Source of the DNA: Amycolatopsis orientalis DSM 40040 = KCTC 9412 | GTDB taxonomy: Bacteria; Actinomycetota; Actinomycetes; Mycobacteriales; Pseudonocardiaceae | Reading direction: 5' to 3' | DNA length: 64,000 bases | NCBI RefSeq assembly: GCF_000478275.1 | Contig: NZ_ASJB01000064.1 | Span: 310,001 to 374,000 of the forward strand | Part shown: positions 36,451 through 44,622 of the stretch, in pieces | Layout of the letters: each line of letters begins with the position of its first letter | Position numbering within the stretch: the first letter of the stretch is position 1 | Position numbers and translations under genes: made by a program | Notes under the pieces: generated by a model | Told to the model about the DNA's origin: nothing | Seen by the model: only the letters and a program-made list of their open reading frames with translations | Databases searched by the model: none

Positions 36451-37731
36451 ATCGAACGGCCCGTCCCGGGCACGGCTGCCGGGAACTCCGTCTTCACGAC
36501 GTCGTCGTGCGCGCCATCCGACGGCGGGGATGACGGCCAGCGCGAGGACGCCGCCGAGGAGGGCGAGCGAGGGGTAGCCGATGCCGACCACGACGAACCC
36601 GGACGACATGCCGCCCGCCGCGCCGCCGATCGCGACACCGACGTCGGCCATCCCCTGTGTCTTCGCGCGGGTGGCGACGGGTGCGGCGTCGGTGATGATC
36701 GCGGTGCCGCTGACCATGCCGAGGTTCCAGCCCAGTCCGAGGAGGACGAGCGCGAGGGCCAGGAGCACCACCGAGTCGCCCGGGGCGGCCGCGGCGAGGA
36801 CGGCGGCGACGGCCAGGGTGATCCCGGCGGCGGCGGCGATCTCGCGGCGGCCGTAGCGGTCGACGAGCAGCCCGGACAGCGGGGAGGGCAGGAACATCGC
36901 GCCGACGTGGAGGGCGATGACCAGGCCGGCGGCGCCGGTGCCGTGTCCGTGCCCGAGCAAATGGATCGGGGTCATGGTCATGATCGCGATCATCGTGATC
37001 TGGGCCAGGACCATCACCAGGATCCCTTGTGGCACACCGGGTCCGTCGCCCGTGTCCTGGAGGGTGCCGGATGCCTGCCCGTCCGGTGGGAGGGTGCGGG
37101 AGAGCAGGAACGGGTCGGGGCGCAGCCAGCCGAGGAGGACCACGGCGGCCAGGGCGTAGGCCACTCCGGAGACGAGGAAGAGCCCGGTGAGCGGTGGGAG
37201 TCCCAGCGCGGCCGCGAGGACACCGGTCGGGGCGGCGAGGGTCGCTCCCGCCACCCCGCCGAGGGTGGTGGCGACCAGGACGGTGGACACCGCGCGTGCC
37301 CGGCGGGCCGGGGCGGCGAGATCGGCCCCGGCGTAGCGGGCCTGGAGGTTGGCCGCCGCGCCCGCGCCGTAGAGGAGGAGCGCGACGACCATGAGGACCG
37401 GGTTCTGCAGGACCGCGCCGGCGATGATCCCCGCGCTGCCCGCGGCTCCCGCGAGGTAGCCGCCCGCGAGTCCGGGGCGGCGGCCCCGTGACTGCGACAG
37501 GCGGCCGACGCCGACGGCGGCGATCGCGGTTCCGGCGGTGAGCAGGCCGCTGGGCAGGCCGGCCAGCGCGGTGGAGCCGAGCATGTCCTGGAACAGCAGG
37601 GCGCCGACGGTGACTCCCGCCGAGAGGCCGACGCCGCTGAGCACCTGCGAGACGGTCAAGACGGTCAGTGTGCGTTTCTGTGTCCGCGGAAGTGAGTCCG
37701 TGGTGACCGGCTCGGTCAGGTGCCGGGACAT
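36430..37731 (-). CDS. MFS transporter
   Basis: 433 residues with 12 predicted membrane helices. The cytoplasmic loop 2-3 motif is RLSQSRGRRPGLAGGY (motif A-like, GxxxDRxGRR variant), repeated in loop 8-9 as SGLLVDRYGRREIAAAAG. The pattern fits drug/proton antiporters of the DHA type. The start is ATG 37731, overlapping by one nucleotide the stop of the MBL-fold gene. The pair is probably induced together through the CGNR operator array. Confidence 0.88.
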   Translation of the reverse strand: MSRHLTEPVTTDSLPRTQKRTLTVLTVSQVLSGVGLSAGVTVGALLFQDMLGSTALAGLPSGLLTAGTAIAAVGVGRLSQSRGRRPGLAGGYLAGAAGSAGIIAGAVLQNPVLMVVALLLYGAGAAANLQARYAGADLAAPARRARAVSTVLVATTLGGVAGATLAAPTGVLAAALGLPPLTGLFLVSGVAYALAAVVLLGWLRPDPFLLSRTLPPDGQASGTLQDTGDGPGVPQGILVMVLAQITMIAIMTMTPIHLLGHGHGTGAAGLVIALHVGAMFLPSPLSGLLVDRYGRREIAAAAGITLAVAAVLAAAAPGDSVVLLALALVLLGLGWNLGMVSGTAIITDAAPVATRAKTQGMADVGVAIGGAAGGMSSGFVVVGIGYPSLALLGGVLALAVIPAVGWRARRRREDGVPGSRARDGPFDRPEGPL

Positions 37732-38510
37732 CAGCCGAGCCGGAGGCGGTCGGCGAGGCCCGCCGCGGTGAACGCGGCCACGACGTCGTCGCGGCTTTCG
37801 GTGAAGTGGTCCCAGCTGTCGACGTGGACGGGGACCACGGTGCGGGCGCCGAGGATCTTCGCCGCTTCCGCGGCCAGGGCGCTGTCGAGGACGAGCAGTG
37901 CGCCGTCGAAGACCCCCTTCAGCCGCGGGGCCCCGGCGAAGAGGACGGCGGTGTCGACCGGGCCGAACCGTTCGGCGACCTGCCGGACCACGTCGAGGGA
38001 GGCGTTGTCGCCGCTGACGTAGACGGTCGGCAGGTCCTGGGCGGTCAGTACGAAACCGACGACTTCGCCGGTGACCTTGTCCGCGCCTTCGGGGCCGTGT
38101 TGCGCGGGCGCGCCGGTGACGGTGACGACTCCCCCGTCCGGGCGGGTCAGGTCGACCGACTCCCACGGCGCGAGTCCCTTCGCGGTGCCGCCGAGCCGGC
38201 CCGCGCCGCTGGGGGTGGTGAGGGTCAGCGGTACGTCGGCCAGCAGTTCCCGGCCGGAGTGGTCGAGGTTGTCGGGGTGCTCGTCGTGTGACAGCAGGAC
38301 CGCGTCGACGGGGCCGAGGTCGGCGCGCTTCGTCGAGGGCGGGGCGGTCTTGGTCAGGCCGGGCCTGCCACCGGGCCTGGGGTAGTGGCCGGGCTCGTCG
38401 AAGGTCGGGTCGGTCAGGAACCGCAGGCCGCCGTACTCGATCAGCGCCGTCGGCCCGCCGAAGACCTGGACGGAGAGCTGGTCGCTGATCGGGTTCACGC
38501 CTACTGCCAT
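37731..38510 (-). CDS. MBL-fold metallo-hydrolase
   Basis: 259 residues from ATG 38510. The metal motif appears as LSHDEHPDNLD (variant of HxHxDH), with TDPTFDEPGHYP and the distal VYVSGDNAS as in UlaG/lactonase-like beta-lactamase-fold enzymes, and a final VPVHVDSWDHF. It probably hydrolyses a lactone, phosphodiester or similar bond. It is first in a two-gene unit with the MFS pump, suggesting detoxification by hydrolysis and export. Confidence 0.85.
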   Translation of the reverse strand: MAVGVNPISDQLSVQVFGGPTALIEYGGLRFLTDPTFDEPGHYPRPGGRPGLTKTAPPSTKRADLGPVDAVLLSHDEHPDNLDHSGRELLADVPLTLTTPSGAGRLGGTAKGLAPWESVDLTRPDGGVVTVTGAPAQHGPEGADKVTGEVVGFVLTAQDLPTVYVSGDNASLDVVRQVAERFGPVDTAVLFAGAPRLKGVFDGALLVLDSALAAEAAKILGARTVVPVHVDSWDHFTESRDDVVAAFTAAGLADRLRLG

Positions 38511-38517
38511 GGTCCAC

Positions 38518-38593
38518 CTCACGGATAGGTATTGTTCTTTCCGTGAGCAACGCTAGCCGGTTCTCACGGATTCCCGCAACCAATTCCGTGAGA
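38518..38593. promoter_or_regulatory. Array of four TCCGTGAG half-sites
   Basis: CTCACGGA (38518-38525), TTCCGTGAG (38539-38547), TCTCACGGA (38562-38570) and TTCCGTGAGA (38584-38593) make two inverted pairs 45 bp apart in the 90-bp divergent region between the MBL/MFS unit and the CGNR regulator gene. Confidence 0.75.
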
Positions 38594-38600
38594 CTTTCTC

Positions 38601-39230
38601 ATGGTTGAATCCGCTGACTACCATGAGGACGTGGACGACTACGCCGGGACCGACCTCCTGCCCCCCGCGCCGGGGGCGGAGCAGTACGTCGCGCTCGCGT
38701 TCGCCAACACCGCGATCGCGTTGCCCGGCGGGCAGTTCGTCGACCAGGTCGGCACCCCCGACAGCGCGACACGCTGGCTCGTCGAGCACGGTTTCGCCCC
38801 GCCCGGCACCGGGTTGCGGGAGATGTGCGCGGCGCAGATCCGGTCACTGCGCGAGCAGGTGCGGGTCCTGCTCGCTTCGCGGTCGTGCGCGGAGCCTCCC
38901 CCGCAGAGCGCCCTCAACGCCGTCAACGACGCGCTGAGCAAGGCGCCCACCGCCGCGCTCCTGCGCTGGGACCCGGCACAGGGGCTGTGCCGCACCGCGC
39001 CGCATCCGATCACCCAGATCGTGGAACACGCTCTGGCCGCCCTCGCGGCCAACGCCGCCGATCTGCTCACCGGTCCGGACGCCGACCGGCTGGCCGCCTG
39101 CGGATCCGCGCCGTGCAACCGGTTCTTCCTGCGCAACGGCCGCCGCCAGTGGTGCTCGGTCCGCTGTGGCGACCGGGCCCGTGCCGCCCGGGCCTACGCC
39201 CGGCGCACCCAGCACGAACCGGTCGGCTGA
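38601..39230 (+). CDS. CGNR zinc-finger (ABATE domain) regulator
   Basis: 209 residues. The N-terminal ABATE domain (AFANTAIALPGGQFVDQVGTPDSATRWLVEHG) leads to a C-terminal CGNR zinc finger: CGSAPCNRFFLRNGRRQWCSVRCGDRARAARAYARR, with four Cys. These proteins are presumed transcription regulators sensing small molecules. The four-fold half-site array immediately upstream, shared with the divergent MBL/MFS unit, is the likely target. Confidence 0.87.
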   Translation: MVESADYHEDVDDYAGTDLLPPAPGAEQYVALAFANTAIALPGGQFVDQVGTPDSATRWLVEHGFAPPGTGLREMCAAQIRSLREQVRVLLASRSCAEPPPQSALNAVNDALSKAPTAALLRWDPAQGLCRTAPHPITQIVEHALAALAANAADLLTGPDADRLAACGSAPCNRFFLRNGRRQWCSVRCGDRARAARAYARRTQHEPVG

Positions 39231-39237
39231 GCGGGGC

Positions 39238-40065
39238 CTACTGAGCCCGGTCGAGCGGGCGCCGGACCGGGGTTCCGTAGTCGCCGGGCGGCAACGCGGG
39301 ACGGTGGTAGTGGTGCCAGAGACCGAGGGCCGTGGTCCCCAGCGCGAGCACGGCGTAGGCGATCAGCCAGCCGGTGAACCCGGCGGGAGTGCTGTCACCG
39401 GTCGCCACGTCGAACAGGACGATCGCCCCGTACAGACCGGGCACCGCGGCCTGGCAGTCCAGGACCCGCAGTTCGGTGTCGACAGCCACCGAGGCGGTGT
39501 CCTCGGCGTGGATCGGCCGCCGCAACGTGACCACGAGGATCACCGCGCAGCAGAGGGCGGGCCAGCAGAGCGCGCCCAGCCAGGTCCAGGCGTACACCTT
39601 CGCCGAGGTGGTGAAGTGGATGGCCGCCGCGAGCACGGCGGCGCCGCCGAAGGTGATCGCGAGCGAGGCGATGTACCAGCCACCGAGGATCTTCCGCGCC
39701 GCCGGGCGCCCGGAGCGGCGGTCCATGACCGGCAGCGGGCCCAGCGCGCGCTCACGGTGCAGGTACGACGCCCAGAGCGCGGTCTGCAGACTGGCGCAGA
39801 TGAAGTAGAGGCTGACACCGGCGGCTGCCCCTTCGCCGCGAGCCACCAGGAACTCGTAGGCGCCGGCCAGCACGGTGCTCACCACCACCGCTCCGACCAG
39901 CCACCACAGCCTGCCGGGCACCGTCCGGCTCAGCCGGGGGCCGACCCGGATGGCGAGCGGCCTCGAGGGCTCCCCGACCTCGATTCCGCGTCTGGCCAGC
40001 CACTTCCTGGTCACCGCGATCTCTTCCCGCCTGAGTTCGCCGGGCCATCCCTGATGTGCCTGCAC
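39238..40065 (-). CDS. Integral membrane protein, unknown function
   Basis: 275 residues from GTG 40065. The hydrophilic N-terminus (WPGELRREEIAVTRKWLARRG) has the look of a DUF1707/DUF2637-like cytoplasmic segment. Then come six hydrophobic segments (LWWLVGAVVVSTVLAGAYEF, VSLYFICASLQTALWASYL, ILGGWYIASLAITFGGAAVLAAA, WLGALCWPALCCAVILVVTL, LYGAIVLF, WLIAYAVLALGTTALGLW). No recognised family, no motif for catalysis. It converges with the CGNR gene with a 7-nt gap. Confidence 0.7.
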   Translation of the reverse strand: MQAHQGWPGELRREEIAVTRKWLARRGIEVGEPSRPLAIRVGPRLSRTVPGRLWWLVGAVVVSTVLAGAYEFLVARGEGAAAGVSLYFICASLQTALWASYLHRERALGPLPVMDRRSGRPAARKILGGWYIASLAITFGGAAVLAAAIHFTTSAKVYAWTWLGALCWPALCCAVILVVTLRRPIHAEDTASVAVDTELRVLDCQAAVPGLYGAIVLFDVATGDSTPAGFTGWLIAYAVLALGTTALGLWHHYHRPALPPGDYGTPVRRPLDRAQ

Positions 40066-40120
40066 CGCGGTCCCCTTCGCTCGCTACCGGATGCACGCCC
40101 GGCACCGCGCGATGGTTGCC

Positions 40121-41254
40121 TCAGCGATACGACGCGAATCGCTCCAGTAGCGGCTTCGGGGAGTCCTCGGCGAAACAGAGTTCGAGGCTTTCCGCGGACT
40201 CGGCCGCCGAAGCCTCGCCACGGGGGAACAACTCCTTCTCGTACGCGCGGAGAGCGGCCTCGACGTCGCCGGGGTGGGCGATGAGGGCCCGACCGAGTTC
40301 GGCGCCGTCGAACATCGCGAGGTTGGCGCCCTCCCCGGCGAACGGCGACATCAGATGGGCGGCATCGCCGAGGAGGGTGACGCCGGGGACACGGTCCCAG
40401 CGGTGGCCGACCGGCAGCGCGTGGATCGGCCGGGCGACGAGGTCGCCGTCCGCGTCGGTGATCAGTGCCCGCAGGCTCGCGTCCCAGCCGTCGAAGTGCG
40501 CCAGCACGGCGGCTTTCGCTCCGGCGGTGTCGCTGAAGTCGATCCCGCGAATCCAGTCCTCCGCAGTCCTCAGCGCGATGTAGACGTGCAGGCTGCCGGT
40601 GGAGTCGTGGTGGGCCAGGAAGCCTTTGCCAGCACCGAGTGCGAAGAACATGCCGCCGCCGACGAGTGCCGCGCTCGCGGGGTGACGGGTCGCGGCGTCG
40701 TGGAGGTGGACCTCGACGAAGGAGATGCCCTCGTAGGCCGGTTCGGCGGTGGAGACCAGGGGCCGGATCCTGGACCACGCGCCGTCGGCGCCGATCAGCA
40801 GGTCTGTGGTGAACACCGTGCCGTCGGCCAGAGTGACCTCGTGTTTCCCGCCGCCGAGCGGATGGGCGGCGGTGACCTTGGCGCCCCAGCGCACGGTGTC
40901 GCCGGGCAGGGAGCCGAGCAGGAGGTCGCGCAGGTCGCCGCGGGCGACTTCGGGGCGTCCGCCGTCGCCGTCGTCGGTCTCGTCGAGGTGGACGGCGGCG
41001 TGCCGGTCCAGGATGCGCAGGGCCTCACCGCCGGGATGGACGAGTGTGCGGAACCGGTCGTGGAGACCGGCCGCGCGGAGGGCTTCCTGGCCGGTGTCCT
41101 CGTGGATGTCGAGCATCCCGCCCTGCGTTCTGGCCGACGGTGACGCGTCCAGGTCGAAGACCGCGGTTTGGACGCCGTTGACGTGCAGGACGCGGGCGAG
41201 GGTGAGCCCGCCCAGGCCGGCGCCGACGATCGCGATGGGGTGGTGTGTGGTCAT
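40121..41254 (-). CDS. FAD-dependent monooxygenase, TetX-like
   Basis: 377 residues from ATG 41254. The dinucleotide motif is IAIVGAGLGGLTLARVL. The DG motif appears as DLLIGADGAWSRIR, and GDAAHLMSPFAGEGANLAMFDGAELG is the FAD ribityl-binding block typical of TetX and related aromatic hydroxylases. It may hydroxylate a polyketide or another aromatic; tetracycline inactivation is possible but not shown. Its ATG overlaps the TetR stop codon (ATGA), so both are repressed together via the triple operator. Confidence 0.87.
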   Translation of the reverse strand: MTTHHPIAIVGAGLGGLTLARVLHVNGVQTAVFDLDASPSARTQGGMLDIHEDTGQEALRAAGLHDRFRTLVHPGGEALRILDRHAAVHLDETDDGDGGRPEVARGDLRDLLLGSLPGDTVRWGAKVTAAHPLGGGKHEVTLADGTVFTTDLLIGADGAWSRIRPLVSTAEPAYEGISFVEVHLHDAATRHPASAALVGGGMFFALGAGKGFLAHHDSTGSLHVYIALRTAEDWIRGIDFSDTAGAKAAVLAHFDGWDASLRALITDADGDLVARPIHALPVGHRWDRVPGVTLLGDAAHLMSPFAGEGANLAMFDGAELGRALIAHPGDVEAALRAYEKELFPRGEASAAESAESLELCFAEDSPKPLLERFASYR

Positions 41255-41925
41255 GCCGGGTTCCTTCCGGGTGGTACGGCGGTGTCGGCTATCCCGGTGA
41301 TGAGCACCTGGAAGCCCCAGGACATCCGCTGTGCGGGTTGTCCGGTGAGCAGGTCGCCCGCGTGGGCGGCGATCTGCGGATGGGTGGCGGCGTCGGCTTC
41401 GCGGACGGCGCGGGCGAGTGCGTCCCATTCCCCCGGGAACTCCTCGCCGGCGTGCTCGGCCGCGATCGCCGTCGCGTGCTGCAGGAGGATGTCGATGCCC
41501 CAGGCGCGCCGCTCGGGAGGCACGTCGCCCTCGGCGAGCAGGCTCAGCAGGGTCTCGACCAGCCGGAGGTAGTTCTCGCCGCTCGGGCGGGCCACCAGGG
41601 CGGACAGCGCGAGACCGGGGTATTCGAGCAGCATCGCCGTGTACGCGGTCAGCAGCCGTTCGAGCCGCTCACGCCATCCACCCCGCGACGGCGGCGGGGC
41701 GATCGTGCCCAGGAGTTCGTCCAGGATCGCCGCGTGCAGCTCGGCGGTATTGCGGACGTAGACGTAGAGCGAGGCCGCGCCGGTGTCGAGTTCCTGCGCC
41801 AGGCGGCGCATCGTGACCTTCCGCAAGCCCTCCTCGCGCAGGATCCCGACAGCGGCGGCGACGATGCCGTCGCGGGTCAACGCGGGCTTGGCCGGTCGCT
41901 CCCGGCGGCTCTTCTCCAGTGCCAT
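41251..41925 (-). CDS. TetR/AcrR family regulator
   Basis: 224 residues from ATG 41925 (a GTG at 41931 is possible). HTH: LTRDGIVAAAVGILREEGLRKVTMRRLAQELDTGAASLYVYVRN, with a TetR_C-type C-terminal domain of the tetracycline-repressor class. First gene of a two-gene operon with the TetX-like monooxygenase. Three tandem CGAACA(T/A)GTTCG palindromes lie 14-55 nt upstream of its start. Confidence 0.88.
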   Translation of the reverse strand: MALEKSRRERPAKPALTRDGIVAAAVGILREEGLRKVTMRRLAQELDTGAASLYVYVRNTAELHAAILDELLGTIAPPPSRGGWRERLERLLTAYTAMLLEYPGLALSALVARPSGENYLRLVETLLSLLAEGDVPPERRAWGIDILLQHATAIAAEHAGEEFPGEWDALARAVREADAATHPQIAAHAGDLLTGQPAQRMSWGFQVLITGIADTAVPPGRNPA

Positions 41926-41938
41926 GACCACAGCCTAA

Positions 41939-41980
41939 CGAACATGTTCGTTTCGAACAAGTTCGTGACGAACATGTTCG
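41939..41980. promoter_or_regulatory. Triple palindromic operator
   Basis: CGAACATGTTCG (41939-41950), CGAACAAGTTCG (41954-41965) and CGAACATGTTCG (41969-41980) are spaced exactly 15 bp centre to centre. The outer two are perfect palindromes. They lie just upstream of the TetR/TetX-like operon. Confidence 0.8.
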
Positions 41981-42099
41981 TCACAGGTCACAGTGTGTTC
42001 TTCGATCTCTGGGTCGGAGGGGGTGTGTCCACAACGGACGGATATGACAAAGGCAGAGAGATCGACTCTCCCTGCCACTTCCAACGTATACCGCACCCC

Positions 42100-42119
42100 G
42101 GGGCTTGCGGCAAGACCCC
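42100..42119 (+). promoter_or_regulatory. Rifamycin-associated element (RAE)
   Basis: GGGGCTTGCGGCAAGACCCC is an imperfect inverted repeat that matches, as far as I recall, the rifamycin-associated element found upstream of rifamycin-inactivation genes in actinomycetes. It lies 54 nt before the start of the rox gene. Its TTGCGG could double as a -35 box for a GACAAT -10 at 42130-42135, with a 19-nt spacer. Confidence 0.8.
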
Positions 42120-42173
42120 GGTCGTCCCGGACAATCACCCGCCGTAAGCACGAGCTCGACAAACGGGGGAACT

Positions 42174-43598
42174 TTGATCGACGTGATCATCGCCGGTGGC
42201 GGCCCGACCGGCATGATGCTGGGCGCCGAACTACGACTGCACGGCGTCGGGGTGGTCGTCCTGGAAAAGGACGCGGAACAGAGCAAGGTCGTCCGCTCGA
42301 TGGGCCTGCACGCGCGCAGTATCGAGGTGATGGACCAGCGGGGCCTGCTGGAGCGCTTCCTCGAACACGGGACGAAGCACCCGCTCGGATCCTTCGCCGG
42401 CATCAGGAAACCGCCGCCCGCGGTGGACAGCGCCCACGCGTACCTTCTCGCCATCCCCCAGACCATCACCGACCGCCTGCTGATCGACCACGCCGCCGAA
42501 GTCGGCGTGGACATCCGGCGCGGCCGCGAAGTGACCGGGGTGAGCCAGGACGAGGACGGGGTGGACGTCGAACTGGCCGACGGCACAAGGCTGCGGTCGC
42601 GGTATCTCGTCGGCTGCGACGGCGGCCGCAGCACGGTGCGCAAACTCCTCGGCGTCGACTTCCCCGGAGAGCCCACCACGGTCGAGACACTGCTGGGCGA
42701 GATGGAACTGACCGAGGACTGGGACACGGTGCTCGCCGTGATGACCGAGGTCCGCAAGACGCAGCTGCGGTTCGGTGTCTCCCCGATCGGCGACGGACTG
42801 TACCGGGTCGGGGTGCCCGCCGACGGCGTCAGTGACAACCCCCAGGTCCCGCCGACCTTCGACGAGATCAAGAAGCAGCTCAAGGCCGTCGCCGGGACCG
42901 ACTTCGGCGTGCACTCGCCGCGCTGGCTCTCCCGCTTCGGCGACGCCACCCGGCTGGCCGAGCACTACCGCGTCGGACGCGCGTTCCTCGCCGGCGACGC
43001 CGCGCACATCCACCCGCCCGTCGGTGGGCAGGGCCTCAACCTCGGCGTCCAGGACGCCTTCAACCTCGGCTGGAAACTGGCCGCCGCGATCGACGGCTGG
43101 GCACCGGAAGGCCTCCTGGACACCTACGAGACCGAACGACGTCCGGTGGCCGCGGCCGTACTGGACAACACCCGCGCCCAGATGCACCTGATGTCCCTCG
43201 AACCGGGCGCCCAGGCGGTCCGGCGGCTGCTGTCGGAACTGATGGACATCGACGAGGTGAGCCGGTACCTGACCGAGAAGACCACCGCGACCGCGATCCG
43301 CTACGACTTCGGCGACGGGCACGACCTGCTCGGCCGCCGGATGCGGGATCTGGAACTGAAGCAGGGGCACCTCTACGGGCTCATGCGCGGTGGCCGCGGG
43401 CTGCTGCTCGACCAGACCGGGCGGCTTTCGGTGCGGGAGTGGGGCGACCGGGTCGACCACGTCGTCGATGTCAGCGAGGAACTCGACGTGCCCGCGGTCC
43501 TGTTGAGGCCGGACGGTCACGTGGCGTGGACCGGCGAAGACCAGCAGGAGCTGTCCGCGGCGCTGCGCCGGTGGTTCGGAGAGGGCGAAGGGCTCTAG
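42174..43598 (+). CDS. rox: Rifampicin monooxygenase
   Basis: 474 residues from TTG 42174, preceded by GGGGGA. It aligns from end to end with the remembered sequence of Streptomyces/Nocardia RIFMO: DVIIAGGGPTGMMLGAEL at the N-terminus, VRSMGLHARSIEVMDQRGLLERFL, YLVGCDGGRSTVRKLLGVDFPGEPT, and FLAGDAAHIHPPVGGQGLNLGVQDAFNLGWKLAA. The enzyme uses FAD, NADPH and oxygen to hydroxylate the rifamycin naphthoquinone, leading to ring opening and loss of activity. The RAE upstream predicts induction by rifamycins. Confidence 0.92.
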   Translation: MIDVIIAGGGPTGMMLGAELRLHGVGVVVLEKDAEQSKVVRSMGLHARSIEVMDQRGLLERFLEHGTKHPLGSFAGIRKPPPAVDSAHAYLLAIPQTITDRLLIDHAAEVGVDIRRGREVTGVSQDEDGVDVELADGTRLRSRYLVGCDGGRSTVRKLLGVDFPGEPTTVETLLGEMELTEDWDTVLAVMTEVRKTQLRFGVSPIGDGLYRVGVPADGVSDNPQVPPTFDEIKKQLKAVAGTDFGVHSPRWLSRFGDATRLAEHYRVGRAFLAGDAAHIHPPVGGQGLNLGVQDAFNLGWKLAAAIDGWAPEGLLDTYETERRPVAAAVLDNTRAQMHLMSLEPGAQAVRRLLSELMDIDEVSRYLTEKTTATAIRYDFGDGHDLLGRRMRDLELKQGHLYGLMRGGRGLLLDQTGRLSVREWGDRVDHVVDVSEELDVPAVLLRPDGHVAWTGEDQQELSAALRRWFGEGEGL

Positions 43599-43665
43599 TG
43601 CGGCGGGACCGGACGCTATTGGCTGGGGGCGTCCGAAACCGCTGCCACGACAGGAGTTGATGACG

Positions 43666-44055
43666 ATGACCGGACGGGTCGTGCACTTCGAGATCCCGTT
43701 CGAAGACGGCGAGCGCGCGCGAGGCTTCTACCGGGAGGTCTTCGGCTGGAAGGCCGACGCGATGCCCGGGATGGACTACACGATGGTCTCCTCCGGCCCG
43801 ACCGGCGACGCCGGATTGCCCTCGGAACCGGGCTTCATCAACGGCGGGATGCTGGCGAAGGACCTCGGCCCCGCCGAGGGGCCGGTGATCGTGCTCGACG
43901 TCGGCAGTATCGATGACACGCTCGCGGTCATCGAGAAGCAGGGCGGTTCGACCCTCGTCGGGCGGACCGCGGTCGGCGAGATGGGCTTCTCCGCCTACTT
44001 CCGGGACACCGAAGGCAACGTCATGGGCCTGTGGGAGACCGCGGGCCAGGGCTGA
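43666..44055 (+). CDS. VOC family (glyoxalase/bleomycin-resistance-like) protein
   Basis: 129 residues from ATG 43666, chosen for spacing from GGAG; ATG 43660 is in frame. A single betaalphabetabetabeta pair is visible: VVHFEIPFEDGERARGFYREVFGWKADAMPG, and a C-terminal half GFSAYFRDTEGNVMGLWET with the terminal metal-ligand Glu. Members range from metalloenzymes to binding proteins; the present one is of the common actinobacterial 'predicted enzyme related to lactoylglutathione lyase' type. It may be co-transcribed with rox, 68 nt upstream. Confidence 0.85.
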   Translation: MTGRVVHFEIPFEDGERARGFYREVFGWKADAMPGMDYTMVSSGPTGDAGLPSEPGFINGGMLAKDLGPAEGPVIVLDVGSIDDTLAVIEKQGGSTLVGRTAVGEMGFSAYFRDTEGNVMGLWETAGQG

Positions 44056-44058
44056 GTC

Positions 44059-44097
44059 CCGCAGGGTCCGTGACCGGCGTGGTCACGGACCCTGCGG
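44059..44097. terminator. Perfect 17-bp bidirectional hairpin
   Basis: Arms 44059-44075 and 44081-44097 are perfectly complementary with a 5-nt loop, between the VOC gene and the convergent Lrp gene; the Lrp stop codon (44083) is inside the right arm. Confidence 0.8.
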
Positions 44098-44529
44098 TCC
44101 CCGGTAGCGCAGCGTCTGGTTGTAGACGATGTTGGTGTTCGTGCTCCCGAACAGCGCCAGTTCGTTGACGATCTCCTCCAGCCGCCCCATCGACGGCGCC
44201 GCGACCTTCAGCGCATAGCAGTCGTCACCGGTGGTGCGGAGGCATTCGAGGATCTCCGTCCGCTCGGCCAGCAGCTTGTGCAGCGGGGCGTGCTTGCTGC
44301 CGGGGTACTTCAGCCGCACCACCGCGAGCACCACGTACCCGGCCTTCTCGAGGTCGACGTCCGCGCGGTAGCCGGTGATCACCCCGGCCGACTCCAGCCG
44401 CTTGACCCGTTCCGTCGTCGCCGACGCGCTCAGGCTGACCCGTTTCCCCAGCTCGGTCAGCGGGAGACGGCCGTCCTTCTGGAGTTCCACGAGGATGGCC
44501 CAGTCCGTCGCGTCGAGAGTCTCGGTCAT
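44083..44529 (-). CDS. Lrp/AsnC family regulator
   Basis: 148 residues. N-terminal HTH LDATDWAILVELQKDGRLPLTELGKRVSLSASATTERVKRLESAGVITGY, then the RAM ligand domain (YVVLAVVRLKYPGSKHAPLHKLLAERTEILECLRTTGDDCYALKVAAPSMGRLEEIVNEL). Likely senses an amino acid; target may be the divergent LLM oxidoreductase/deaminase operon 93 nt away. Confidence 0.9.
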   Translation of the reverse strand: MTETLDATDWAILVELQKDGRLPLTELGKRVSLSASATTERVKRLESAGVITGYRADVDLEKAGYVVLAVVRLKYPGSKHAPLHKLLAERTEILECLRTTGDDCYALKVAAPSMGRLEEIVNELALFGSTNTNIVYNQTLRYRGPQGP

Positions 44530-44622
44530 CCGGCCAGATTACCGGCAGATCCACGGCGCAAGCCGCGATACGCCGGGAAAGATCTCTTCCCGGCCGGTGA
44601 CCGGCGCCGATAGCCTTGCCCG

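Noticed and set aside
40121..41254. Calling the monooxygenase a tetracycline-resistance gene tetX
   Set aside because: Motifs are shared by many aromatic hydroxylases; substrate-binding residues cannot be judged, so no gene symbol is given.
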